A DNA stretch of 35,430 bases from Candidatus Binatia bacterium (GCA_022824615.1 JAJDZM010000266.1:1-35430); one strand, 5' to 3'. Shown: positions 22,905-31,484, counted from the stretch's first letter. The notes: generated by a model not told the origin, from the sequence alone. Translations and numbers: made by a program.

Positions 22905-25739
22905 TTATATCCCAATCCTCTGCCCCGTCAGTCCCGGTTCTCTAGCGAGCAGGGCGCGAACCGGCGCAAGTGAGGGCAATCCGAGAACGGTACACAGGGC
23001 ATCGTCAATGCTGATGCGAACCGGGTCGGCATCCAACTGCGCCAGCGGAGCGAGTGATTGCGAGGCGGCTTCGTCATAGGCGTTGGCAAGCGTTGTGAGT
23101 TGGTCTTGCGTGAGACTCCGTACATCAAGGACCGGCATTGACTCCCAGGCCGGCTGCTTCATCTGCATCCAGGCACTTCGTGTGACCGTTCGTCTACCAA
23201 AATAGAAGAGCAGGCTCAGGGTAGAATTGAGCCATACAAGCAATGCCTTCCGTTGCAGTTCATCCAACTGCGAATCATCGAAAGCCCACCACGTATTGCC
23301 GAGAACCTTTTCCTCAAATCCCACGGCCAAAACTGAGTGGGTGATAGGCCATAATCTCTCGACGAGAAGTATTCGACCCGCACGCTGCCAGAGATGAGAC
23401 CCGTAGTGCAGGCCACGCGGGGAATCCTTCCATTCCAGCAGTTTGCAGTTCGGCGTCTGAGAGATGGTCACCACCTCGTCCGACTTGTGTCCCCAGAAGC
23501 CTGGGAATGGCGTCCAGTCGGATTTTGTGACCTTGAACCCTTCGTGTATCCGCTTCCGGTCCGGGCCGAGCGCGCCGAGATGATTGAGTTGACACAGGGA
23601 AATCGGTGTTTTTTCCGTAGAGCCCGGAATCGAAAGTCTGCCACGCGCCAAGTGCCAGGAAATGCGCAATAACTCCACTTGGGCAAAGAGCGCTCCGAGC
23701 CAGATGTCATCCGGCGACGCGGCAGGGAGCGTCATCAATTCGGCAAGTTTTGCACCTCCCGACATGGCTCCAGTGATGCCAGCCTCTTCAATACCAACAA
23801 CGGAACCAATGTGCTCAGTCGCATTCGCCAAGTGCATGGCCTCATGAATCGAGCGCGGATTACGCCACAGGCTGATACAGGTCGTTCTGCCCGGCCTCTC
23901 GCCGCTGTCGAGCTTGCGGGCGATGAACAACAGTTCGGACAGGTCGGTGTTTTCCGAGAAATTGGGCCGCTCGGCATCATGGCTCGAAACCACGGTTTCC
24001 AGGTGGTAGCGCTCGGCGAGCAGCCTGCGCGTCGGCCCCCAGGCTTCGCCCGAAGCAAGGGCTGCTGGCAGCACGAACGCCAGCCGTCCGCCGACCTCCA
24101 GGTGCTTGTCAGCCAGCGCAACAAAGACGCTGCCCAGCCCAGCGGTCGCGCTTGCCGGCAGGTGCTTGAGCCGCTTCTTGAGGTCTTTTTGCAGGACGCC
24201 GCGTTCATCCGGCAGGGAACCGAAGAGCAGGTTGCCGCCCACGCTCCGCACAAAGGGTGGGTTCATCACGCACAGATGCAACTTGGGCAGGGTGGCGTTC
24301 GTTTCCCGTGACATGGCCACGCCGGTACGGATCGTCTCAATCTGCGAATAGTCGAGCGCCATCTGGGTTTTGAGTTCTCGGCTATCAAGAAAATCCAGGC
24401 TGCCCAGCCGCGCCCGCCCCTGATCGACACCGAGCGGCATGACAAACAGATTCATCCGCACAAAGGCAATATCCGGGGCGAGCAGGGCCAGGGTGGAGGC
24501 GGTCAGGTGCACCGCCGAGGGCAGCACGTCATAGCCGTGCAACATATTCTCCATCAGGGTGCGATGCAGCGTCGAAAGTTCCTGTTGTCCCAGTGGCCGG
24601 TCCGAGGCCGCGCGTGTTCTGATGTACTCGTCGGAAAATGCCTGGGCTGCGGCCATCAGCAGTGTACCGGTTCCGCAGGCCAGATCGGCCACCTTGAAGT
24701 GGGCCAATTCTGCGGGGTCGCCCAAGTCCTGTTTCCACTCTGCCGCCAGGGTCAATTTAAGCAGCAGGGTGGCGGCTGGTACCGAAGTGTAATAGGTGCC
24801 GAGATACTTCGCTTCGTGCAGCAGCCAGTGATAGATGCGCCCCATCAGGTCATGGCGTAAGGCGGCCTGTTGCTCGCAAATGGCTTTGGCTTGTGAGAGC
24901 ACTGCCCTGACGGCCTGCGTAGTGCTGAGCGCACTCGGAAGTTCATCCAGTACGCGCTCACCGAGTTGGAAAATCGGCACATAGTTGATGTTCTCCCATA
25001 TCCAGCGCCAATGCTTGGCAAGAGCACCAACTAGATCGGCTTCCTTCTCAATTTTGCGCAGCGGAGTGATCCGGCCATCCGTTATCGCCAACTGTTCTTG
25101 AAAAATCAGGGCGTTGGCCAGTACCAGGGCCGAGACCTTGGCGGCTGTTTCGCGCCGGCCTTCGGCTTTGTCCGGTGTCTCACCTTTGGGCGGGGTGATG
25201 CCGAGAATTGTTGACAGCCGGTCACACGCGCCTGTTTGGCCCAGCCAGAGTTGTGCAACACTGACCAGGCGGCCATGCAGCGCTTTGGCTGTCCGCTCAA
25301 CGATATCGTCTTGGCTCAGCGCTTCTTGCGCCCGGCGCAGGGCTTCCATCAGCGCCGCAGGATTTCCCTCGAACCATTCGTCCCCCTCGGAGGTCTCGGT
25401 AATAATGCAATAGCGCAGCCGCGCCCCGGTCAGCGCAGTAAGCATCGCGGCGGTAGGTGTCGTGCGAAGTTGCTCGGGATACACCGTTGCGGCGGCAATG
25501 TGGGCAATCCCGGCCCGGACGCGCTTGCGGGCGTCGTCCAAAACGATCTGTTCGGCGTTCGGTACATCGGCAAACTTGCCTTCGATGACTGTACGCAGAC
25601 CACGAAGCTGAAACAGCACATCAGGTCGGTGCTTACCATGCAGGTGAATGGTTTCCGCGTCGGCGGTGACGCCGAGCTTTGAAATCAGCACCGCCAGTTG
25701 TGTATTGACGACTTCTTCACGATTGCGCTGCTTCGGCAT
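22905..25739 (-). CDS. One-piece restriction-modification enzyme (N6-adenine methylase with PD-ExK-like N-terminus)
   Basis: A 944-residue protein. N-terminal P39-D40 and E53-G-K55 in a VLFQLRGLRTVIEGKF segment match a PD-(D/E)xK nuclease core. A helical part follows, then the methylase: motif X GTYYTS (314-319), SAM motif DLACGTGTLL (352-361) and catalytic NPPF (493-496), which marks an N6-adenine enzyme. The C-terminal third (from about 650) should recognise DNA. This arrangement is that of type IIG/IIL single-chain enzymes; type I HsdR/S genes are absent. Start: MPKQRN at 25739 is chosen; the frame continues upstream through a 9-nt repeat (DPIDPIDPTDS) to 25796. The two genes upstream on the same strand are DUF2617-like and TauE, so it may share their operon. 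Phage-defence role is likely. Confidence 0.85.
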   Translation of the reverse strand: MPKQRNREEVVNTQLAVLISKLGVTADAETIHLHGKHRPDVLFQLRGLRTVIEGKFADVPNAEQIVLDDARKRVRAGIAHIAAATVYPEQLRTTPTAAMLTALTGARLRYCIITETSEGDEWFEGNPAALMEALRRAQEALSQDDIVERTAKALHGRLVSVAQLWLGQTGACDRLSTILGITPPKGETPDKAEGRRETAAKVSALVLANALIFQEQLAITDGRITPLRKIEKEADLVGALAKHWRWIWENINYVPIFQLGERVLDELPSALSTTQAVRAVLSQAKAICEQQAALRHDLMGRIYHWLLHEAKYLGTYYTSVPAATLLLKLTLAAEWKQDLGDPAELAHFKVADLACGTGTLLMAAAQAFSDEYIRTRAASDRPLGQQELSTLHRTLMENMLHGYDVLPSAVHLTASTLALLAPDIAFVRMNLFVMPLGVDQGRARLGSLDFLDSRELKTQMALDYSQIETIRTGVAMSRETNATLPKLHLCVMNPPFVRSVGGNLLFGSLPDERGVLQKDLKKRLKHLPASATAGLGSVFVALADKHLEVGGRLAFVLPAALASGEAWGPTRRLLAERYHLETVVSSHDAERPNFSENTDLSELLFIARKLDSGERPGRTTCISLWRNPRSIHEAMHLANATEHIGSVVGIEEAGITGAMSGGAKLAELMTLPAASPDDIWLGALFAQVELLRISWHLARGRLSIPGSTEKTPISLCQLNHLGALGPDRKRIHEGFKVTKSDWTPFPGFWGHKSDEVVTISQTPNCKLLEWKDSPRGLHYGSHLWQRAGRILLVERLWPITHSVLAVGFEEKVLGNTWWAFDDSQLDELQRKALLVWLNSTLSLLFYFGRRTVTRSAWMQMKQPAWESMPVLDVRSLTQDQLTTLANAYDEAASQSLAPLAQLDADPVRISIDDALCTVLGLPSLAPVRALLAREPGLTGQRIGI

Positions 25740-25743
25740 TATG

Positions 25744-25804
25744 GGGTCCGTTGGGTCAATAGAGTCCGTTGGGTCTATGGGGTCAATAGGGTCCATTGGG
25801 TCGG
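25744..25804. repeat. 9-nt minisatellite at the restriction-modification gene start
   Basis: Seven imperfect units of GGGTCNNTN type (for example GGGTCCGTT, GGGTCAATA) run head to tail on the plus strand. On the minus strand they encode D-P-I/D-S-I/D-P-T repeats if translated with the gene. Nine bases keep frame, so copy-number change would only alter N-terminal length or the distance to the ribosome site. Confidence 0.85.
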
Positions 25805-25828
25805 ACGCAAAGAACTCAACCGAACTCT

Positions 25829-26404
25829 CTACTTCGTGACACAGGAATCCGCAAAGATAATCGTATCCTCATTGGGATAACTGTGGGCGGTTTTGAGTGT
25901 TACGCGCTGGCTCGGCTTGTCGAGCATCACCCAGACCAGCGTTTGGGGGGCTGGGCCTCGGGGGGTGGCTGGAAAAGAATAGTCAAGGCCAGCGCTCGCT
26001 GAGAGTGGCGTGTCTGTACCGGCCTGGACAATATGCTGTGCCAGTGCCCGAAAGGCGGGCTGGCCGCGCCGGCTGTCCGTCCGCTGGGCTTCAAAATGAT
26101 AGTGCAGCGCCGGTGTGAGCTGGAGATCAATGGGGCGATCCAGGTTCACAATCCAGTCCGAGAACGCCGGTTGTAGCGCAGGGGGAATATCCGTGCAGGC
26201 CAGGATTTCGCAGACGTGCTGCGTATTGTCATACGCGATATGAACGATGTGGCTGGCCCCGATAATACTCGCCTGTACCTGGAACCGGGGTTGTTCCAAG
26301 CGCACCGTAGCCAGCGGCCTGAAGTGCTGAAAATCCACCCTGTCGCCGACAACGTGAAGCCGGAGTTCGGCGGCGGACTGGTCCTTGTAGGTGAGCGCGC
26401 TCAT
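25829..26404 (-). CDS. DUF2617-like protein
   Basis: A 191-residue protein resembling DUF2617: VQASIIGASHIVHI (the I-G-A-S-H block), VCEILAC, LHYHFEAQR, and the end VTLKTAHSYPNEDTIIFADSCV, where H-x-Y-P is the family's marked motif. The start at 26404 lies immediately after the permease stop (26412), with an AGG site; an ATG at 26425 is the alternative. No signal peptide. DUF2617 has no known activity. It sits between a sulfite/sulfonate-type permease and a restriction-modification gene on the same strand, but nothing in the sequence links their jobs. Confidence 0.6.
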   Translation of the reverse strand: MSALTYKDQSAAELRLHVVGDRVDFQHFRPLATVRLEQPRFQVQASIIGASHIVHIAYDNTQHVCEILACTDIPPALQPAFSDWIVNLDRPIDLQLTPALHYHFEAQRTDSRRGQPAFRALAQHIVQAGTDTPLSASAGLDYSFPATPRGPAPQTLVWVMLDKPSQRVTLKTAHSYPNEDTIIFADSCVTK

Positions 26405-26411
26405 GCGGTGT

Positions 26412-27230
26412 CTAGCCTGCGGCAAAATCGGATAGGCGCAGGAGTTGAGATAATGCCAACAACGGGCGGAGCCTCTCCCACACCCCGAGTAACTGGAATG
26501 CCATGACCACTATTGTCCCAGCCAGTATGAGACGAGTCCAGCCTTCGCCCTTGCTGACACCCCAGTGCGCGCCAAACCACGCGCCGATGCTGGACGTTAG
26601 CGACAGGAGCAGACCCGCACTCCAATCGACTTTTCCGTTCAGCGCGAAGACGCAGCAGGCAATGCCGGTCAAGCCCATAACAATAACGACCTTCACGCCG
26701 TTGGCCAGCGTGAGATTCAAGCCGCCCAGAGTGCTCAGCGCCACCAGTATAAAAATACCGGCCCCAATTTGAAGTAAGCCACCGTAGAGGCCGATGCCGA
26801 AAAAGACGACTTGGAGCAGTCGTCGCCCCTGGCTGGTCCCGCTGACAGCCAGCAGTTTGCGATTGAGGACCGGCTCAAACACCACAGGGATAAGCAGGAC
26901 TATCATGGTGATGGCCAACAAGGTCTGGAAGACCGCATCGTCCAGACGGACCGATACCAGCGCGCCACACACCGAGCCCAACATGGCCGGGATCATGAGC
27001 GCAATAGCTAGGCCGGAGTCGGTCTGCTTCAGTTTTGTATACGCCGCCAGGGCAGTCAGGCTTTGCAGGACAACGGCCAAACGATTCGTGCCGTTGGCAA
27101 CTCCCGGCGGCAGGCCAATCAGAATGAGGACCGGCACGGTCAGTATGGCCCCTCCGCCGGAAACCGCGTTGAGAAAACCGGCGGCCAGACCGCTGAGGGT
27201 AATGAGGAGCATGTCGGTGAGGGACAACAT
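26412..27230 (-). CDS. TauE/SafE-family permease
   Basis: A 272-residue membrane protein with about eight helices. Conserved TauE features: GLAAGFLNAVSGGGAILTVPVLILIGLPPGVANGTNRLAVV near the N-terminus and FFGIGLYGGLLQIGAGIFILVAL midway, the two half-repeats. Family members export sulfite, sulfoacetate or other organic anions. The start at 27230 is taken; ATG 27248 lies inside a terminator-like hairpin. The DUF2617-like gene begins 7 bp beyond its stop. Substrate unknown; no sulfur genes are nearby. Confidence 0.88.
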   Translation of the reverse strand: MLSLTDMLLITLSGLAAGFLNAVSGGGAILTVPVLILIGLPPGVANGTNRLAVVLQSLTALAAYTKLKQTDSGLAIALMIPAMLGSVCGALVSVRLDDAVFQTLLAITMIVLLIPVVFEPVLNRKLLAVSGTSQGRRLLQVVFFGIGLYGGLLQIGAGIFILVALSTLGGLNLTLANGVKVVIVMGLTGIACCVFALNGKVDWSAGLLLSLTSSIGAWFGAHWGVSKGEGWTRLILAGTIVVMAFQLLGVWERLRPLLALSQLLRLSDFAAG

Positions 27231-27233
27231 AAT

Positions 27234-27260
27234 AAAAAGGGCAGCCATAGCGGGCTGCCC
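27234..27260 (-). terminator. Terminator-like hairpin overlapping the TauE start region
   Basis: On the minus strand GGGCAGCC, loop CGCTAT, GGCTGCCC is followed by TTTTT, an eight-base stem with a U-run: the form of an intrinsic terminator. It sits directly before the TauE ATG, and no minus-strand gene lies upstream within 150 bp, so it may act as an attenuator or be a repeat copy. Confidence 0.6.
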
Positions 27261-27405
27261 CTACCGTTCGGTACCTGAATTATGAGGCGATTGTTGCCTG
27301 TCTCAGTGAGAGCGTCAAGCAGAAGACGCCGGGCCGGACAGATTTCCTTGACCCCTACCGTGTCTCTGCCTATGATCCGAGGACGCTGGCCAAAGGAGGG
27401 CGGAC

Positions 27406-28584
27406 ATGTCTGCGGGGAACCTCAAAGATGTCGCGGCTGTGTGTGGTGTGGGCCATACGGCATACGGTCGAAAAATGAACCGGAGTCAGATCGACCTGGC
27501 CGGTGAAGCCATCAGCAACGCGCTCGATGACGCCGGGCTGGGGCGAGACGATCTGGACGGGCTCATCGTCAGTTTTGGGACGCCGATCGGAGCGGATGCG
27601 GATACCCTGGCCTATGCGTTGGGATTAAAGCTGCGCGCGTATAACCAAACCTGGGCGCACGGACGGTTCACGGCCAGCAGTATACAGTGGGCGGCGATGA
27701 TGGTCAGCGCCGGACTGACCAATGTGGTGGCTTGTATGGCGTCGATCAGCTTCTCCGGTTTCCGTAAACCCATGATGGGCGGGTCTGGAGACGCCGAGGG
27801 GGGGCGGGAGGCCGGCGGCGGGCACGGCGAAGACCCGGTGTTCGGCATGACCTCGCCTGGGGCCGGGGCCGCCCTGGTCGCCCGGAAGTATTTTGATCGC
27901 TTTGGCGCAACGAGCGAGCAGTTGGCTGCGGTGGCGGTGGCGTTTCGGAAGCACGCTGCCATGAATCCGAACGCCATCATGCGGACACCGATCAGCGTCG
28001 AAGACCACCAGAACTCGCGTTTTGTGTGCGAGCCGCTGCACCTGCTGGACTATTGTCTGATTAACGATGGGGCGGCCTGCGTCCTGGTCACCACCCAGGA
28101 GCGCGCGCGGGATATGGCCAAGCGGCCGGTGTGTATTAGCGGTATGCAGGGTCTGCCCGCGGGACGGGAGGAATTTATCTGGACCTATCCCGGTTTTGGG
28201 ACTTCTCAACAAACTGCCTTTGATTATGTGCCCGGCCCGCAGCCCGTGTATGAGATGGCGGATGTATCGCCTAAGTATCTGGATGCGCTGTTTACCTATG
28301 ATGCGTTCTCGATTCTGGCCTGGACCGCGCTGGAGCGCTTCGGGTTCTGTGGGCAGGGTGAAGCCGCGGCATTTACCCAGGATGGGCGTATCGAACTGGG
28401 CGGGGAACTGCCTATGAACACCAACGGCGGGCTGATGTCCGAGGGCCATATCATGGGCTGGAATCATCAGGTCGAGATCGTGCGCCAATTACGGGGGGAG
28501 TGTGGGGAGCGACAGATTCCGAATGCGCAGCTTATCCAGTGGGCCAACGCGTACGGCGACTCGTTAGTCTACCGCGCCGGCTGA
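27406..28584 (+). CDS. Thiolase-fold protein lacking the nucleophilic Cys (Ltp2-/BbsB-like)
   Basis: A 392-residue thiolase-superfamily protein of the SCP2-thiolase branch: VAAVCGVGHTAYGRKM, LDGLIVSFGTP, MTSPGAGAALVARKYFDRFGATSEQLAAVAVAFRKHA, and NTNGGLMSEGHIMGWNHQ with a conserved H. The usual Cys nucleophile site reads RFTASSIQWAA, so that position is Thr89 and not Cys, and the second Cys near the end is replaced in WANAYGDS. This argues against classical thiolysis; Ltp2-type retro-aldolases likewise lack it. AGGAGG precedes the ATG. It is the first gene of a four-gene operon, with a DUF35 protein 15 bp downstream as obligate-looking partner. The substrate acyl-CoA is unknown. Confidence 0.87.
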   Translation: MSAGNLKDVAAVCGVGHTAYGRKMNRSQIDLAGEAISNALDDAGLGRDDLDGLIVSFGTPIGADADTLAYALGLKLRAYNQTWAHGRFTASSIQWAAMMVSAGLTNVVACMASISFSGFRKPMMGGSGDAEGGREAGGGHGEDPVFGMTSPGAGAALVARKYFDRFGATSEQLAAVAVAFRKHAAMNPNAIMRTPISVEDHQNSRFVCEPLHLLDYCLINDGAACVLVTTQERARDMAKRPVCISGMQGLPAGREEFIWTYPGFGTSQQTAFDYVPGPQPVYEMADVSPKYLDALFTYDAFSILAWTALERFGFCGQGEAAAFTQDGRIELGGELPMNTNGGLMSEGHIMGWNHQVEIVRQLRGECGERQIPNAQLIQWANAYGDSLVYRAG

Positions 28585-28599
28585 AAAAAAGGAGAGGGC

Positions 28600-29013
28600 A
28601 TGGCCGAGTATACAAAACCGCTCCCGGCGATTTCGACGCTGAACCAGCCGTACTGGGATGGTTTGAAACAGCGGCAGATGGTGCTGCCCTACTGCGAGGC
28701 GTGTGCCAAGGTCTGGTATCCTCCGGCACCGTTTTGTCCGGACTGCTGGTCGCACGATTTTCGCTGGCAGGCGGTGAGTGGGCGGGGCGTGGTGAACTCC
28801 TGGGTTGTTTTTCATCAAGCCTATTTCTCGTCGTTCAAGGATGACATTCCATACGCTGTGGCCGAGGTCGAGTTGGAAGAAGGCCCCCGTTTGCTGACCA
28901 ATCTGGTCGAAGTCGCGAACGAGGACATTGCCGTCGGCATGTCGGTGGAAGTGGTCTTCGACGATGTGACCGATGAGGTCACCCTGGCAAAATTTCGGCC
29001 CCGGAAAGGGTAA
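28600..29013 (+). CDS. DUF35 zinc-ribbon/OB-fold protein
   Basis: A 137-residue DUF35 protein: the rubredoxin-like zinc knuckle CEAC (about 32-35) with CPDC (about 47-50), then an OB-fold (GRGVVNSWVVFHQAYFSSF, YAVAEVELEEGPRLLTNLVEV, GMSVEVVFDDV). DUF35 proteins bind thiolase-fold enzymes, shape the active site and help bind acyl-CoA, as in Ltp2-ChsH2 and in BbsA with BbsB. AGGAG precedes ATG 28600, 15 bp after the thiolase stop. The protein is cytosolic and probably forms a complex with the upstream gene's product. Confidence 0.9.
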   Translation: MAEYTKPLPAISTLNQPYWDGLKQRQMVLPYCEACAKVWYPPAPFCPDCWSHDFRWQAVSGRGVVNSWVVFHQAYFSSFKDDIPYAVAEVELEEGPRLLTNLVEVANEDIAVGMSVEVVFDDVTDEVTLAKFRPRKG

Positions 29014-29046
29014 ACGGACCGGTACGGCGACACTGAAGGAGGCATT

Positions 29047-30249
29047 ATGCCCGGTATTCTCGACGGTATTCGCGTGTTTGACCTCAGTATCGCCGCGGTC
29101 GGACCCTGGGCGTCCAAATTGCTGGGCGAGCTGGGAGCGGATGTGATCAAGGTGGAGTCGCCCGGCGGTGAACTCTCTCACGTCATCCCGCCGCCGATTA
29201 AGGGTACGGCCGTCCTGTATATCTCGGCCAACTTCAACAAGCGGAATATCGTGCTCGATCTCAAAGAGGAGGGTGATCGGGCCATCGCCCTCAAGCTGGT
29301 TGAAAAGAGCGATGTGTTTGTTCAGAACATGCGGCCGGGCGCGGTCGAGCGTTTGGGTTTGGGCTATGACGTCGTCTCACAGCTCAACCCGCGCCTGGTG
29401 TATGTGTCTGCGTCGGCGTATGGCCGAACCGGTGCGATGGCAAAGGAAGCCGGGATCGATCCGACCGTCCAGGCATTCGGCGGCTGGTGCAGCATTACCG
29501 GTGCTCCAGGTTCTCAGGGGGAGATGTTCCGCCACCTGGCCCATCTCGACATTACGACCAGCACCATGATTGTCGAGGCCGTTTTGCAGGCGCTGCTGGC
29601 GCGGGAGCGCTCGGGCAAGGGGCAGCATATTGAGATTGATATGATCTCGGCCGCGATGTCGCTGCAAACCAGCCGACTGGCTGAATATTTCGCGACCGGC
29701 GAACAACCGCAGCCCATGGGCAGTGCCGCGGCAACGACCGTGCCGCACCAGGCCTTTGTGTGTGAGGATCAGGAATATCTGGCGGTTGGGGTGGTGAGCG
29801 AAGACCAGTGGCCGCGCTTCTGTCGTGCTATCGGCCAAGAGACCCTGTGCGACGATCCGCGCTTTGCGACCAACCCGAAACGGGTCGAAAACCGGTCTGC
29901 CCTCGTAGCCCTGCTTGAAGACCATTTCAAAACCAAGCCAACCCGCTGGTGGAGTCTGCGGCTGACCCAAGCAGGCGTGCCGAACACGCGGGTGGAGCGC
30001 ACGGTCAATTTTCAGACGCTCCGCGCCGACCCCCAAGTCACACGCAATCAACACATTGTTGATCTGGAGACGCCGCATTGGGGCACGCTCAGCGTCGATG
30101 GGCTGCCGTGGAAGTTTGAGAAAAATCCGGCCGGTCCGATTCGTCCGGGCGGACTGCAAGGCGAGCAGACCGAGGAAGTCCTGCGCGAGTTTGGGATAGC
30201 GGCAGAGACGCCGGAGCGGAACGGAAGAGACAAGAGACTGGAGTCGTGA
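29047..30249 (+). CDS. Class III CoA-transferase (CaiB/BaiF), first of a pair
   Basis: A 400-residue CoA-transferase: [37 protein letters not shown] at the N-terminus, NFNKRNIVLDLK, LNPRLVYVSASAYG, and HLAHLDITTSTMIVEAVLQALLARERSG, with D168 in the catalytic Asp place. The fold interlinks two chains. Family members move CoA between carboxylates such as succinate, malate, carnitine or benzylsuccinate. GGAGG lies upstream of ATG 29047. The second gene overlaps by a base, so the pair may form a heterodimer like BbsEF. Third gene of the operon. Confidence 0.9.
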   Translation: MPGILDGIRVFDLSIAAVGPWASKLLGELGADVIKVESPGGELSHVIPPPIKGTAVLYISANFNKRNIVLDLKEEGDRAIALKLVEKSDVFVQNMRPGAVERLGLGYDVVSQLNPRLVYVSASAYGRTGAMAKEAGIDPTVQAFGGWCSITGAPGSQGEMFRHLAHLDITTSTMIVEAVLQALLARERSGKGQHIEIDMISAAMSLQTSRLAEYFATGEQPQPMGSAAATTVPHQAFVCEDQEYLAVGVVSEDQWPRFCRAIGQETLCDDPRFATNPKRVENRSALVALLEDHFKTKPTRWWSLRLTQAGVPNTRVERTVNFQTLRADPQVTRNQHIVDLETPHWGTLSVDGLPWKFEKNPAGPIRPGGLQGEQTEEVLREFGIAAETPERNGRDKRLES

Positions 30250-31451
30250 TGCCCGGCGCGCTTGATGGTTTTACCATTATCGATTTCACCCAAGGGCTGT
30301 GCGGGCCGTTTGCCTCCATGCGTCTGGCTGACGCCGGGGCCGAGGTGATCAAAATCGAGCCGTTGGGCGGCGATACCGCGCGGACCATGGGACCGCCGTT
30401 CATTCAGGACGAAAGCGCGGTCTTCCTGAGTCTCAATCGGAATAAAAAGAGCGTGGCTCTCGATGTCACCACACAAGACGGCCGGAAGATTGCACGACAA
30501 CTGATTGACCGGGCCGATGTTGTGTTGGAGGATTTCGGACCGGGCCGGGCGGAAAAGTTGGGGCTGGGCTACGCAGACCTCAGCCAGACGCATGAGACGC
30601 TGGTGTATTGCGCGATCAGTGCCTTTGGGGAGGAAGGGCCGCTGCGAGACCAGCCAGGGGCGGAGTTGGTGGTGCAGGCCATGGCCGATTACACCCACTC
30701 GCTTGGAAAAATCGGGGAGGCTCCGGTTCGCTTAGGGACGGACGTGGCCAGTCTCAACACCGGCATTATGGCCTCCCAGGCGATAACGGCCGGGCTGTTT
30801 CATCGTGTGCGCAAAGGCGAGGGGCAGCGGGTTACGGTCAGTATGCTGGGGACCCTGCTCCATATGCGTGGCATTATGTGGACGTCCATGACGGACCCGG
30901 ACGAGTGGTATGGCTTCCATCTCGATCATTATACCCGGCCGCCCGACGAGGGCTATAAAACCAAAGACGGTCACGTCTATTTCGGCTTACGCCGGGGCAG
31001 CAGCGAGGATTGGGATCGGCTGATGCTTACGCTGGGCTTGACGGACTATATTACTGATCCGCGTTTTCAGGGCTTTGGACGAGAGGCGACCAGCATTGGC
31101 CGCTATGCGCCCGAGGTTAAGCCGATTTGGGAACGGGCGTTTCAGCAGTTGACGAACGCTGAAGTGGTCAAGCTCGTCCATGAGTTCCACGGGGATGCCG
31201 TGCCCTTTAACGACTACCCCACCTTATGTGCCCATCCACAAGTAGCCGAGCTCGATATCCTGAAAGACGTTGACCACCCGGCGGGGGAGAGTTTTCGGAC
31301 CATTGGGCCGGTCTGGAATTTGGCGGATACGCCGGCAGAAATTAAGTCCCCTCCACCGACTCTCGGCCAGCATACGGACGAGGTTCTCTCCGGGCTGGGA
31401 ATGAACGCGACAGACCTTCAGCGGCTCAGAACGGCCAGGGTCATCAGTTAG
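30249..31451 (+). CDS. Class III CoA-transferase (CaiB/BaiF), second of a pair
   Basis: A 400-residue paralogue of the preceding gene: MPGALDGFTIIDFTQGLCGPFASMRLADAGAEVIKIE, NRNKKSVALDV, VYCAISAFGEEGP and RLGTDVASLNTGIMASQAITAGL, with D165 as the likely nucleophile. It ends with the LGQHTDEVL segment. ATG 30249 shares its first base with the preceding TGA, and GGAG lies seven bases upstream; GTG 30246 is an alternative. Both paralogues keep the Asp, so which does the chemistry is not clear. Last gene of the operon; a terminator-like stem follows within 40 bp. Confidence 0.9.
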   Translation: MPGALDGFTIIDFTQGLCGPFASMRLADAGAEVIKIEPLGGDTARTMGPPFIQDESAVFLSLNRNKKSVALDVTTQDGRKIARQLIDRADVVLEDFGPGRAEKLGLGYADLSQTHETLVYCAISAFGEEGPLRDQPGAELVVQAMADYTHSLGKIGEAPVRLGTDVASLNTGIMASQAITAGLFHRVRKGEGQRVTVSMLGTLLHMRGIMWTSMTDPDEWYGFHLDHYTRPPDEGYKTKDGHVYFGLRRGSSEDWDRLMLTLGLTDYITDPRFQGFGREATSIGRYAPEVKPIWERAFQQLTNAEVVKLVHEFHGDAVPFNDYPTLCAHPQVAELDILKDVDHPAGESFRTIGPVWNLADTPAEIKSPPPTLGQHTDEVLSGLGMNATDLQRLRTARVIS

Positions 31452-31484
31452 TGTAGCGGCCAGTCGAGCGGGGCTAAAGGAAGT

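Noticed and set aside
25744-25804. CRISPR array
   Set aside because: Repeats are 9 nt, contiguous and imperfect, with no spacers.
28564-29181. 205-residue minus-strand frame opposite the DUF35 and CoA-transferase genes
   Set aside because: No recognisable motif and both plus-strand genes have ribosome sites and zinc or CoA-transferase signatures.
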